A stretch of DNA of 64,000 nt from Anaerotruncus sp. (GTDB lineage Bacteria > Bacillota > Clostridia > Oscillospirales > Acutalibacteraceae), in contig CP091724.1 of NCBI GenBank assembly GCA_022009795.1, positions 1,029,501-1,093,500 of the forward strand. Direction: 5' to 3'. Made by a program: the position numbers and the translations under genes. Positions within the stretch are counted from its first letter, which is position 1; each line of letters opens with the position of its first letter. Below, one piece after another: positions 52,616-63,229 of this stretch. The notes beneath the pieces are model-generated. The model made no database searches. It saw only the letters and a list, made by a program, of their open reading frames with translations, and had not been told where the DNA came from.

Positions 52616-52885
52616 ATACCCTCCGAAGTGCTGAAGTGAGCCAATATAATTTACAAATCCATTTTAACACAGCATAAATCAAATATCAACGAAATAAAAA
52701 ATCACCAAACGCCATATGTGTAATAAAGATGCTCACAAATTTTTTTCTACTTTTTTTGTAAAATTTTTCTGTTAATTTTTTTAGTAATTTGTGCTATAAT
52801 AAATATTGTAGTGATAAGTCTGTAAAGAGCAGTTTACATTTCGTAATAATAAAAAAGCGATACTATTTCAGAAAGGTGTGATTAA
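52616..52885 (+). promoter_or_regulatory. Divergent promoter region of CarD-like gene
   Basis: TTAATT (52772-52777), 17 bp, TATAAT (52795-52800) points to the CarD-like gene. AAAGGTG (52873-52879) is its ribosome site. The stretch is AT-rich and otherwise empty. Confidence 0.65.
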
Positions 52886-53394
52886 ATGTACAAAATAGGT
52901 GACATATTCTTATACGGCTCAAACGGAGTTTGCAAAATTACGGACATTAAAAGCGAAAAATTTGCAAGGGAAACAAAGACTTACTATATTCTTTCGCCTT
53001 TCTTCGATTCCAAGGAAACGATATTTGTGCCTGTTGACAATGAAACGCTTATATCAAAAAAATGAAAAAGCCTGCTTTCAAAATCAGAAATCATGGAGCT
53101 TATCAAATCCATTCCCGAGCAAAAAAAACGGTTTGGAACGAAAACACAAATACGAGGCGCGATCTTTTCAAGAAGATTATAAACAAAGCAATCAGAATCG
53201 AGCTTATCTCGCTTATGAAAACACTGCACGATAAAAAGCTTGCGCAGGAGGCGATCGGCAAAAGTCTTTCGGTTGTCGACGAAAAATATTACCGCCGCGC
53301 ACAAAATATAATCCACGGCGAAATTGCCCTTGTGCTTGATATGCAGCCCACAGAGGTTGAGCCTTTTATCGAAAGCGTTATAGCTGCGGCATAA
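52886..53394 (+). CDS. CarD-family transcription regulator
   Basis: About 168 residues: MYKIGDIFLYGSNGVCKITD, TYYILSPFFDSKETIFVPVD form the CarD/TRCF RNA-polymerase-interaction Tudor domain. A helical C-terminal part follows past two A-run shifts near 53065 and 53130 (ENTNTRRDLFKKIINKAIRI, IHGEIALVLDMQPTEVEPFI). CarD proteins bind RNA polymerase beta and tune rRNA and other promoters. Own promoter and terminator (53411-53450). Confidence 0.88.
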
Positions 53395-53410
53395 AGCAAA
53401 CATTATTCAA

Positions 53411-53450
53411 AACGATGCAGGGATTAAATCCTTTTGCATCGTTTTATTTT
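53411..53450 (+). terminator. Terminator of the CarD-like gene
   Basis: CGATGCA / TGCATCG stem followed by TTTTATTTTT. Confidence 0.75.
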
Positions 53451-53575
53451 TATCTGCCGCAAAGCAATTTTAAAAGGCTGCAAAATAAAAATCACGCGCC
53501 GCACCTATTGCCAAAACTATTCACAAAGAATATAATTAAAGCATAAACGCCGCACCGCGGAGAAAGGCAGATATC

Positions 53576-54495
53576 ATGGCACTGTTCACACCGATTTTAA
53601 AATATGTTTGGAAAGAAAACGCAAAGCTTGACGCCGCAAGGATAAGGCTTCAAACGCCGACGGCGGGAGTGGACTGCGTTTGCAACATACCTTATATAAA
53701 CGACAAAACAGCCGAGCACATGCTGGATGTTTATTTTCCCGAAAATTCAAACGAACGCCTGCCCGTTATAATAGACATTCACGGAGGCGGCTGGATGAGC
53801 GGAAGCAAGGAAATAAACAAAAATTTTTGCACAAACATAGCCGTAAAGGGCTTTTTGCGTGTTTTTTCGATAAACTACCGCCTTGCCGGCAAGCACAAAT
53901 TCAACGAACAAATCGAGGATATTTTTTTGAAGCCTTTGATTGGATTGCGCAAAATGCCGGCGCATACCCCGCCGATTTGGAAAATGCCTTTTTGGCAGGC
54001 GATTCCGCGGGAGGGCACTATGCCTGCACCGCGGCGGCTGTTTCATCTTCGTTTATACTGCAAAAGGATTTTGCAATGGCGAAGCCGAAAATCAAATTCA
54101 AGGCCGTGGCGGCAATTTCGCCGGCAATCGATTTAACCGCGCCCAACCCCACATTAAACATAAACTTGCCCGAATTGCTCGGGCGGCATTTCAAGCAAAG
54201 CCCCTATTATAAATATATGAATTTCAGGAAGGTGGCAACAAACCATATGCCGCCGTTTTACATATGCACTTCAACGGGCGATTTTTTAAGGCTTGATTCA
54301 TACAAGCTTAAATTCACGCTTGATAAGCTCGGAATTGAAAACGAGCTTGATGATTTTAAGGGCAAATATGTGGGCAGGGTTTTGCCGCATGTTTTTGCCG
54401 TTCTCGATCCCACCCCATCCTACTCACAGGAATGTATAAATCACATGCTTGATTTCTTCTCGGCTCATGCCGGCATAATAAGCGACCGAGCTTAA
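53576..54495 (+). CDS. Alpha/beta hydrolase esterase (HSL type)
   Basis: About 305 residues: IIDIHGGGWMSGSKE is the oxyanion HGGG block, FLAGDSAGGHYA the nucleophile elbow, and LPHVFAVLDP holds the catalytic His. A +1 T near 53925 splits the first third. Likely hydrolyses acetyl or other short acyl esters, which would suit the nearby glycan-degradation genes. Start 53576 follows GAAAGGCAG. Confidence 0.88.
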
Positions 54496-54530
54496 AAAAA
54501 CCAAAACGAATACAACGGCTTAAAGCAGTA

Positions 54531-54570
54531 AAAGGGCGATGCGCCAAGCGGCACATCGCCCTTATAATTT
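54531..54570. terminator. Terminator between esterase and ABC transporter
   Basis: AAGGGCGATG / CATCGCCCTT stem (54531-54566) between two converging genes, with T-rich DNA on the plus side. Confidence 0.75.
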
Positions 54571-54573
54571 TAA

Positions 54574-55305
54574 TTAAAGCACCTTGGAAAGAAAAATCAC
54601 AAAGGCGCGGATTTTTGAGGATGAGTAAAGAATTCTTCGGGTGTGTTTTCCTCGCAGATAACTCCGTTATCCATAAACACAACCTTAGAGGCCACTTCCC
54701 TTGCAAAGCCCATTTCGTGAGTAACAACGATCATCGTCATTCCCTCATCGGCAAGATCGCGCATAACCTGCAATACCTCGCCGACCATTTCGGGATCAAG
54801 CGCCGAAGTGGGTTCGTCAAAAAGCATAACCTTGGGATTCATCGCAAGCGAACGAACTATCGCCGCCCTTTGCTTTTGGCCGCCGGAAAGGCTGCTGGGA
54901 TAATCATCTGCCTTATCGGAAAGGCCAACCCTTGCAAGCAGCTTTAGGGCATTTTCATTAGCTTCTTCCTTTGTCATAAGCTTATGATGCACGGGTGCAA
55001 GCGTGATATTTTGAAGAATCGTTTTTATTATTAAAAAGATTAAAATGCTGAAACACCATGCCCATATGCTTGCGAATTTCGTTTATATCGGTTTTTTTAT
55101 CGTTCACAAGCTTTCCCTCAAACCAAATTTCGCCCTTTGTGGGGGTTTCAAGCAGGTTGAGGCAGCGCAAAAATGTGCTTTTTGCCCGAGCCGGAGGGAC
55201 CGATTATTACGATTTTTTTCATTTTTTTGTGAATTTCGTAATTTATGCCCTTTAAAAACATGATTATCGCCAAAGCTTTTTTTCAAGATTAACTACGTTT
55301 ATCAC
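54574..55305 (-). CDS. Polar amino-acid ABC transporter ATP-binding protein
   Basis: About 243 residues. Walker A GPSGSGKST, Q-loop [10 protein letters not shown], signature [11 protein letters not shown], Walker [12 protein letters not shown] and VTHEM switch. The GTG start at 55305 gives [19 protein letters not shown]. Shifts near 55275, 55180 and 55025 and at the end near 54590 are bridged, giving a C-terminal LSKVL. The start overlaps the permease end. GlnQ class. Confidence 0.93.
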
Positions 55306-56000
55306 TTTTTTTCTCAGGCTCCTTTCCATAAGCTTTAACAAGGAAAGATATAATAACAACCAGCACGATATAAATAACCGCCATCACAAGATAAGGCACC
55401 ATGAAATCATAGGTGTTTGAGCCTATGCGCTGGAATGCAAGATAAAGATCGGTTGCGCCCACAAAGCTTACTACCGAGGTTTCCTTAATAAGAGAAATAA
55501 ATTCGTTTCCGAGTGTGGGAAGAATATTTTTGATTGCCTGCGGAATAACGATTTTCATCATCGTTGTGCCATAGCTGAGGCCGACGGAACGGCCGCCCTC
55601 CATCTGCCCGGGATCAACGGAAAGAATACCCGCGCGCATTATTTCCGAAATATAGGCGCCGGAATTAAGCCCGAAAACAACAAGCGCCACGCCGACGGAA
55701 TTCATATGCAGCCCCAAAAGCGGCATCAAAACATAATAGAAAACCAAAAAGCTGCACAACCATGGGCGTGCCCCTGAAAAGGCTGACATAAAACGATGCG
55801 ATTTTTTCGAGCACCTTAACAAAAACATTTGTTTTCGGCACAACCCTGGCCGTGGCGATAAGCGTGCCGAGCACAATGCCTATCACAAGGCCCATAACCG
55901 CGATAATAAGGGTGTTTTTCAAGCCCTCCACAACAACGTTATAACCGTTTTTATGCATGAAGAATTCCCAAAACACCTGAAATTTTCTTTCAAAATTCAT
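55289..56000 (-). CDS. Polar amino-acid ABC transporter permease
   Basis: About 237 residues with five or more membrane segments; EAA-like loop VDPGQMEGGRSVGLSYGTTM and FRGTPMVVQLF typical of HisM/GlnP permeases. A +1 shift near 55755 splits the protein after FRGTPM. It lies 64 bp after the binding-protein gene, across a terminator-like hairpin. Confidence 0.92.
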
Positions 56001-56017
56001 TACATATCCTCATATTT

Positions 56018-56050
56018 AAAATGCCCGGCCTCAAACGAGGCAGGGCATCT
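56018..56050 (-). terminator. Partial terminator between binding protein and permease
   Basis: ATGCCCTGCCTC / GAGGCCGGGCAT (56021-56048) followed by TTTTAAAT on the minus strand. Leaky terminators here keep binding protein in excess over the membrane parts. Confidence 0.65.
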
Positions 56051-56063
56051 TGCTTTTTAATAA

Positions 56064-56929
56064 TTATGCTACCGCGTTAATTGAATTTGCGATTGCCGCT
56101 GCCGGAGCTGCGTCGATAATAACATAATTTACGCCGCCGTTGATAAGATCCTGAACAGCAAGCGAGCCGTTTGCATAGCCTTTCCATGTTGCGTTGAGCT
56201 TATCAAAGCCAAAGTCATCGCTGCCCTCAACATAAAACTGGCCTGTTGTGCCGTTTTGGCCGCCGATAGTTGTGCTTGAATCAAAGCCCTTAAGGATTGC
56301 GTCAACATCTTCCTTTGTTTTGCAGTTATCAAAGGTGGTGTCGTCTTCCTTAACGATAAGCTTTTTGAGAAGCCGAATAATAAGAATCGGAGAAATCAAC
56401 CTGCTGTGCTCTTTCTTCGGTTACGGTGAGGCCGGCCATACCGATATCCGCCTTACCCTGCTGAACCGAAAGAAGAACGGCATCAAACGCCATATCAACG
56501 ATTACAAGCTCTTTGTTAAGCTTTTGAGCAAGAAGATTTGCGATTTCCATATCAATGCCGAAGAATTGATCGCCCTGCTTATATTCAAAGGGAGCAAATT
56601 CGGCATTTGTGGCAACAACGAGCTGATCCTTGGAGGGATCCTGAGTTGCGGAAGTTATGCCCTCCGGAGTGCCGTCTGCGAAATACTTGTTGCAAATCTC
56701 ATCGAGCTTGCCGTTTGATTTGATTTCAGCAACGAAATCATTAACCTGCTGCTTGAGTTCGGGCTGGTTTTTATCTACGCCGAATGCATATTCTTCATCG
56801 GAAAGAGCAATATCGATTACTTTAACCTTGGATGATGTGCTGCCGTTCTTGGAGCAAGCCGCAAATGCGGTTGCAAAAACAGCAACGGCAAGAAGAACCG
56901 CCAAAAACCTTTTGTGAACTTTTTTTCAT
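56064..56929 (-). CDS. Polar amino-acid ABC transporter substrate-binding lipoprotein
   Basis: About 288 residues. Lipoprotein signal VAVFATAFAAC (one A-run shift at the start, 56920). SBP_bac_3 fold: ATNAEFAPFEYKQGDQFFGI, DMEIANLLAQKLNKEL, GKADIGMAGLTVTEERAQ, then past a shift near 56370 TIGGQNGTTGQFYV and DLINGGVNYVIIDAAPA. Binds a polar amino acid or cystine; specificity not readable. AAGGAG precedes ATG 56929. Confidence 0.92.
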
Positions 56930-57020
56930 CTTTTTTTATCTCCTTTAATAAAGTTTTATCTGAACGATTTATAATTTTACTACAAATGTTATGAAAATGC
57001 AAGCAATATACAATATAATA

Positions 57021-57049
57021 TTGAATAAGTCGAATATTAGTGCTAAAAT
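57021..57049 (+). promoter_or_regulatory. Promoter of GNAT-GH30-trmO operon
   Basis: TTGAAT (57021-57026), 17 bp, TAAAAT (57044-57049), 15 bp before the GNAT start. Confidence 0.6.
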
Positions 57050-57064
57050 AGGGGCGGTGATTGT

Positions 57065-57489
57065 ATGAACTGCATAAAAATTCATAACAGCCTGCCCAAA
57101 GAGGCGGCCGAAATAAGGCAAAAAGTGTTTGTTGAAGAGCAGAAATTCGAGAATGAATTTGACGATATCGATAAAAAAATTCGCTTCACTTTGTGCTTTA
57201 TAAAGACGGTATTGCCGCGGGCACGGCAAGAATGTTTACCGAGGACGGCGGCAAAACTTACCAAATCGGCAGAGTTGCCGTTTTGCCTCAATACAGAAAA
57301 TACAGGCTCGGCAGCGAAATTATGAATGCAGCGCTGAAAAAAGCGGCTGAGCTCGGCGGCAAAAAAAGCGGTTCTTTCGGCTCAATGCAGAGTAAAAGCA
57401 CTTTTATGAATCGCTCGGATTTTCCGCAAGCGGAGATGTTTATTACGACGAATATTGCCGGCATGTGCATATGGAGAAACTTTTTATGA
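57065..57489 (+). CDS. GNAT-family acetyltransferase
   Basis: About 141 residues: EIRQKVFVEEQKFENEFDDI (typical of ElaA/YjcF-like GNATs), then past a shift near 57175 HFVLYKDGIAAGTARMF and the CoA loop VAVLPQYRKYRLGSEIM. Further shifts near 57365 and 57410. The end overlaps the GH30 start (ATGA after one T is removed). Substrate unknown. Confidence 0.8.
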
Positions 57490-58883
57490 TTAAAATTGAT
57501 TTAATATCTGCAGAAAAAAGAAAGCCTATTTTGGGCTTCGGCACATCGGCGTGCTGGTGGAGCCAAAATGTGGCGGATAAAGGCACGGCAAACGAGCTTG
57601 CCGCCCTGCTTTACGGCAAAAGCGGCCTTGGGCTGAATATTTACAGATACAATATCGGCGCGGGTTGGGACGATGGCAATTGCAGAGTTGAAAACCCTTG
57701 GCGGCGGTGCGAATCCTTTTACATTGATGATAATGCGAATGAAAGCGAAGGCTTTGGCGGGCATTATGATTTTGAGAAGGACAAAAATGCATACGCGTTT
57801 TTAAAGCGCTGCCTTAAAGAGGGAACGATAGACACGGTTATCCTTTTTGCAAACTCGCCGCATTACTCGCTCACTTCAAGCGGGCAGGCAAGCGGCAGCC
57901 TTATGCACCACACCTGCAACCTGCCGATGAGCAATTACGGCCGCTTTGCGGATATTTTTCCTTGATATCACACAGCATTTTATTGACGACGGTGTTCCCG
58001 TTAATTACATAAGCCCTATAAACGAGCCGCAATGGAAATGGGGCGGCAAATCCGTTTGGCAGGAGGGCTGCCATTACGAGCCCGAAGAGGTTGCGGCGGT
58101 GTTTCACATCTTTGCGCAAAAGCTTGAAGAACGCAATATGAGCGTTAAGCTTTTACGGGCCCGAAAGCGGCGAAATAACCGGGCTTACCGAAGAATATTT
58201 AAAATTGTTTTTTTGCAGGATAATTTAATTATGAAGCACTTGGGCGCATTTGCGCTTCATTCTTATCATGCAGACAGAGATTTTTGAAATCAGAAAAGCT
58301 TTTTACGAAAGCACGGTTTCGGCGCACCCCGAAATTCGCTTTGATATGAGCGAATGGTGCGAACTGCCGTGCAAAAGCGGCACAAAAAGCATAAACGGCG
58401 CACTCAACACTGCGCGAATTATCGGCAGGGATTTAACTCTGCTCGGCGCAAGAAGCTGGACAAGTTGGGTGGCAGTTAACCAATACGCCGATAAAAAGGG
58501 CGACGGCATAGATTATTCGGACGGACTTTTGGCGGCAACAGACGGCTTTTCGCAATATTCGATTTGCAAAAAGATATTATGCCATGCTGCATTTCACAAA
58601 ATTTTTGCCGCAAGGCTCCGTGCCGATAATAACCGGCGGGGAATGCGGCGAAAAGCTGAATATTTTTGCGTTTGAAGCGCCGAACGGCGATTATGTGATC
58701 GTGGCAGAAAAACGAGGGCGGCGCAACCGATATCGAAATAAATTGCGGCAAAAAAAGCGCCGAAATATACACCACCACGCAAAAGCGGAATTTTTTTACC
58801 GCGAAAAAGAAGCCGCTTTTTGCGGCAAGCTGCATTTAAAAGCCAAATCGCTTACCACGGCAAGGCTTTATAACGGTGAATAA
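57487..58883 (+). CDS. Glycoside hydrolase family 30 enzyme
   Basis: About 460 residues, (beta/alpha)8 barrel plus beta domain. KRKPILGFGTSACWWSQNV at the start; acid/base in YISPINEPQWKWGG; nucleophile in RFDMSEWCELP; WTSWVAVNQYADKKGDGIDY. No signal peptide, so it acts inside the cell or is surface bound by other means. Shifts near 57957, 58155, 58215, 58285, 58575 and 58710. Probable beta-1,6-galactanase or related exo-enzyme; subfamily uncertain. Close to UxuAB and a GH110-like gene. Confidence 0.78.
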
Positions 58884-58884
58884 A

Positions 58885-59568
58885 ATGGAAATAAAACCGA
58901 TTGCAACAATAAAAACCGATTTCACAAGCAAATTCGGAATCCCGCGCCAAAGCGGCAGAATAGAGCAGCTCACAGGCACAATAATTTTTTGAAAAAGATT
59001 TTTGCCGACAAAAAAATTTCATAAAAGGAATTGAGCAATACTCACACCTTTGGCTGATTTGGGGCTTTTCGGAAAATGTGGGCAAAGAAAAGCACGCCAC
59101 AGTGCGCCCGCCGAGGCTGGGCGGAAACGAAAGAACCGGCGTTTTTGCCACCCGCTCCCCCTTTCAGGCCGAATAATTTGGGGCTTTCCTGCGTTCGCCT
59201 GATATCGGCAAACACAAGCGGCACCGTGCCCACACTGACCGTCGGCGGCGCAGACATGCTCTGCGGCACGCCGATTTATGACATTAAGCCCCTATATTCC
59301 GTATACAGACAGCATAGCGAACGCCGAATACGGCTTTGCCGAGCGCGAAAGGGCGCACAAGCTTAACGTGCTGATTTCAAACGAGTTGAGCGAAAAGGTT
59401 CCCGCCGAAAAGCGCGAAGCACTTTTGGGAATATTGGCAGACGATCCGCGCCCTGCTTATCAAAACGACGAAAGCAGAATTTACGGCATGAAATTTGCGG
59501 GACTTGAAATAAAATTTTCCGTTTGCGGCGGCGATTTGCAGGTTAAAGGCATTCAAAAGCCCGAATAG
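58885..59568 (+). CDS. trmO: tRNA (N6-threonylcarbamoyl-A37) methyltransferase
   Basis: TsaA/UPF0066 fold, about 225 residues. The signature [28 protein letters not shown] is complete. N-terminus MEIKPIATIKTDFTSKFGIP; C-terminal RIYGMKFAGLEIKFSVCGGD. Shifts near 58990, 59013 and 59290 are bridged. It methylates t6A, linking to tsaD in this same window. It follows the GH30 stop by one base, so cotranscribed. Confidence 0.9.
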
Positions 59569-59608
59569 CAATCCGAAAATCGCGGCGGCGCAAAAATCTT
59601 AATAAGCA

Positions 59609-59656
59609 CAAAACCTCTTTGCCTTCCGAGAAAAGCAAAGAGGTTTTCTTTTTTTT
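59609..59656 (+). terminator. Terminator between trmO and uxuB
   Basis: AAAACCTCTTTGC / GCAAAGAGGTTTT stem followed by a T run; both neighbouring genes converge on it. Confidence 0.85.
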
Positions 59657-59676
59657 ATAAGATTAACTTAAAAAAA

Positions 59677-60530
59677 TCAAACGCCCGAATATGCGTTAAA
59701 GCCGCCGTCAACGGAATGCTTACGCCCGTGATGAAGCCGCTGTAAGCTTCGTCGCAAAGGAAAAAGCAAAGTGCCGTCAAGCTCCTCCGGCTCGCCGAAG
59801 CGATTCATCGGAGTTGCTGCAAGGATTTTTGCCCGTTCTTTCGGTGGGAGTGCCGTCCTCGTTCCAAAGCAAAGCTTTGTTTTGCTTTGTGGAGAAGAAG
59901 CCCGGCGCAATCGCATTAACGCGAATGCCAACCGGCGCAAAATGCACTGCCATCCATTCCGTGAAATTCTTAACAGCCGCCTTTGCCGCGGAATAAGCGG
60001 GAATTCTTGTGAGCGGCCTGTAAGCGTTCATTGAAGTTATCATAACGATGCAGGCATTTTCCTTTTCAACCATATCCTTGGCAAAAACCTGGGTGGGAAT
60101 AAGCGTGCCGAGGAAGTTGAGGTTGAACACAAAGCTGATACCGTCCGGATCAAGGTCAAAAAAGGTTTTTATATTTTCATCCTTTTGCACAAGATCGATT
60201 TGCTCAAGAGTATCCTTTGTGGTGGTGCCTTTGGGATTGTTGCCGCCGGCGCCGTTGAGCAAAATATCGCATGTGCCGCCGAGAAGCTCCTTAATGGTGT
60301 CTCTCGCCTGCTGCATGGATTTTTAAATCAAGCACATTGCATTTAACGGCAACGGCCTCGCCGCCGTCCGCAATAATTTCATCGGCGCATTTTTTCGCCG
60401 CTTCTTCGTTTAAATCAAGCACGGCAACCTTGCAGCCCTGCTTTGCAAGAGTTTTGGCAAACGAACCGCAAAGAACTCCGCCGCCGCCCGTAACCACGGC
60501 AATTCTGCCTTTTAAGTTTTCATGAAGCAT
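59677..60530 (-). CDS. uxuB: D-mannonate oxidoreductase, SDR type (UxuB)
   Basis: About 282 residues. Rossmann [38 protein letters not shown] and catalytic [10 protein letters not shown]-terminal [12 protein letters not shown]. Firmicutes use an SDR fructuronate reductase of this size (as in Bacillus YjmF). Shifts near 60322, 59825, 59765 and 59712. ATG 60530 overlaps the uxuA stop (TAATG). Works with UxuA in hexuronate degradation. Confidence 0.85.
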
Positions 60531-61610
60531 TATTTTTTTCCTCCTGCTTTTTTCAACAGCCTCCCAAAGGCCGTTTAAATAAGTGGCGCCGAGTGCGCGG
60601 TCATAGAGCCCGTAGCCCGGCCTTGCAACCTCGCCCCAAATCATTCTGCCGTGATCGGGGCGGATATATCCGTCAAATCCGGCATTTTGAAGAGCATTAA
60701 CTATTTCATACATATCAAGCGAACCCATATTGCTTTCGTGCGCGGTTTCGTTAAACCAGCGGTCATTAATCGAAACATTGCGCAAATGAGCAAAATAAAT
60801 TCTGCTGCCGATAAGGGGATCGTTGATGATGTCAACAATATCATTATCGGGGCTTGCGCCGAGCGAACCCGTGCAAAGCGTAATTCCGTTATATTTGCTC
60901 GGAACAACGGTGAGCAATTTTTTAAGTGCTTCCTTGCCCGTTATGATTCTCGGAAGCCCGAAAATTCCCCAGGGCGGATCATCCGGATGAATTGCCATTT
61001 TAACATCGCATTCCTCGCACACCGGCATAATCGCATTAAGAAAATATTCAAGATTTTCCCATAAATCATCTGCCGTAACACCCTTTGTATTTTTTTCAAA
61101 AAGCTCCTTGATTTCACCCATTCTTTCGGTTTCCCAGCCGGGCATTGCATAGCCGTTTGAATTATCGTCGATCTCACGGAACATATCCTCCGGGGACTTG
61201 CCCTCCACCTGCTTGCCGTCATAGCTCAGGCAGGTAGAACCGTCCGGCAGAGGCATATAAAGGTCTGTTCTCGTCCAATCGAAAACGGGCATAAAATTAT
61301 AGCAAATGCATTTAACGCCCACTTCGGCAAGATTGCGGATTGAAGTTTTGTAGTTTTCAATCAGCGCGTCTCTGCTCGGCAAGCCGAGCTTAATATCCTC
61401 GTGCACATTAACGCTTTCGATGCATTCCATAGTGAAGCCCGCCGCGGTGATTTCATCATGCATTGCACGCACGCGCTCTTTACTCCAAGCTTCGCCCGCA
61501 GGCAAATCATGAAGGGCGGGCACAATGCCCGTAACATTCGGTATCTGCTTAATCTGAGCAAGAGAAACAGTATCAAGCTTATCGCCGAACCATCTGAAGG
61601 TCATCTGCAT
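60530..61610 (-). CDS. uxuA: Mannonate dehydratase
   Basis: Dehydrates D-mannonate to 2-keto-3-deoxygluconate. About 360 residues: MQMTFRWFGDKLD start; CIESVNVHEDIKLG; CYNFMPVFDWTRTDLYMPLP; metal region MAIHPDDPPW; FAHLRNV; GYIRPDHGRMIWGE. As written the frame reads on into uxuB, but removing one A near 60555 gives GGKK-stop at the overlap, so I treat them as two genes. Start at 61610 with AGGA. Confidence 0.94.
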
Positions 61611-61720
61611 ATATCGATTCCTCAGCCTTTCTTTAAAATTTTTGCGCCGCCGCAATTTGCCGGCGCGTTTTCCTTGTTTTCGCTATCATTTTATCACACA
61701 TCAAAATCCGTTTCAAGAGC

Positions 61721-62923
61721 TTATTCGCCGCTTTGTGAATTATTAACGGTAATTTCCGCTTCCTCGCCTATATCCTCCAAAAGTGAATAATCGGCTGTTA
61801 AAACGCCGCCGTTTTCATCGGCGGAAAAATCCAAGCTTTCGCCGAGTATTTCGCACGATGCAAACTGCTCGGTTTTTCTTTTTTCAAGTTCTTCGCGGGC
61901 AAGCGCTTCAAGCTCCGAATCGGAAAGCATGCGCGTGCACTCTGAATAGTATGTGCATTTTTCGGTGTAAATACCTATCGGCAGACGAAACGAATTCAGC
62001 TCAATATATTTTTGCTCGGTTTTAATTTGCGCGTTTTCCTCGTTTTTCGTAGCATAAAGCGGCAAACGCAAAGCGAAAAAGCACAGAGTTTTATAGCTTT
62101 TAGAACCGATATGTGACTTTTCCGTTTGCTCACGGGCAATATTGACGGCGATTTTTTCCTCTGTTTTTGCAAGCACGGTGCCGTGAGCGTGGGCAAAATG
62201 ATTTTTTGCCGCGTTTTCGCCGCCCTCATAAATGCCCGAAATAAGCAAATCACCTGGCGAAACGGCCTCTCCCGGCTCCACCGCCTGCCAGCCGCCGAGC
62301 GCCGTAACCGAAACTATAATTCCTGCCTTTTTCGCCTTAACATTTGTTATAACCGTATTGTTTGTTATTGCGGGCTTAGGCGTTGTTTGCCTGATTTCAA
62401 TTTGGGCAAGACAGCCGAATTTGTTTATCGATATCCATGCCACATCGTCAAAATCCGCCAAAACGGAAAATTCAAGATTTTCTTTATCCGTATCGCTCCA
62501 GCGCGCTCCGGTTTTAAAGCCGTTTTTGCGCAAGGTAATCAACTATTTTTTTCCCTGCTGCAACGCCGTGCCGCCCACGACGGTTACATTCCAAATAAAT
62601 CCGCCCATAAACGAATTAAAGACAACGAAAAAAAGAAGGCCCGCAAAAATGCCCCACCGCGCGCGAAACGAGCGAAGCAAAAACGGCAAGCCGTGCTTTT
62701 TTTACGATTTTTAAGCCTGCCGCCGTTTTTTTAACTGCCGCCGAATGAAGCCGCTTATAAGCAGCCGCGCCGCAGGAAGCTTCTATATTATCGCCGCGGC
62801 GAACAATATTTTTACATTTATTTTTTTGATTATAGCAATCATTTATAAATCCATCGGCAAAGCCGCCTGAAAAAGGTGAAATCCACAAAGCCCAAAAGCA
62901 AATTTATGATTTTTAATCAGCAT
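61721..62923 (-). CDS. yqfD: Sporulation protein YqfD
   Basis: About 390 residues. The N-terminal third (GGFADGFINDCYNQK, NIVRRGDNIEASCGAAAYKR) lies in other frames because of shifts between 62870 and 62540. The membrane anchor near 62640-62590 and the clean part (AWISINKFGCLAQIEIRQTT, GWQAVEPGEAVSPGDLLISG, LPIGIYTEKCTYYSECT) follow. YqfD works in engulfment-stage signalling in the mother cell. Start overlaps the yqfC stop. Confidence 0.88.
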
Positions 62924-63186
62924 TGCGAAAAAAATCAAGGGAAATTATAGTTCCCCGCACAACCGCACCCTGCGGCGTGAAATAATCTATTTCCAAATCG
63001 CTGCCGTGAATGGCAACGGATTTTTTGCCGATATCAAACACGATTTTATTTTCCGAATATTCGAGCACGGATTTTAAGCCGTCCACCACACAGCGGAAAT
63101 TGCCGCAAAGCTCCAAATGAGGCTCGCCGGTGAAATATTCGGCGGGAAAAATCGCCGTATTTTTTTCATATGCTTTTTTTCTTCAT
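62913..63186 (-). CDS. yqfC: Sporulation protein YqfC
   Basis: About 90 residues: TGEPHLELCGNFRCVVDGLK, then SVLEYSENKIVF and GSDLEIDYFTPQGAVVRGTI. YabP/YqfC fold. ATG 63186 has AAAGGTG; one A-run shift near 63165 is bridged. The stop is inside the yqfD start, the usual gene pair. Presence of yqfC-yqfD supports a spore-forming host. Confidence 0.88.
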
Positions 63187-63229
63187 AAAAAAATCACCTT
63201 TTAATTATATGTATAGTATCGGTGATATT

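Noticed and set aside
60291..61655. Apparent UxuA-UxuB fusion in one frame
   Set aside because: Removing one A restores a stop that overlaps the uxuB start; the fusion is best explained by a run-length error.
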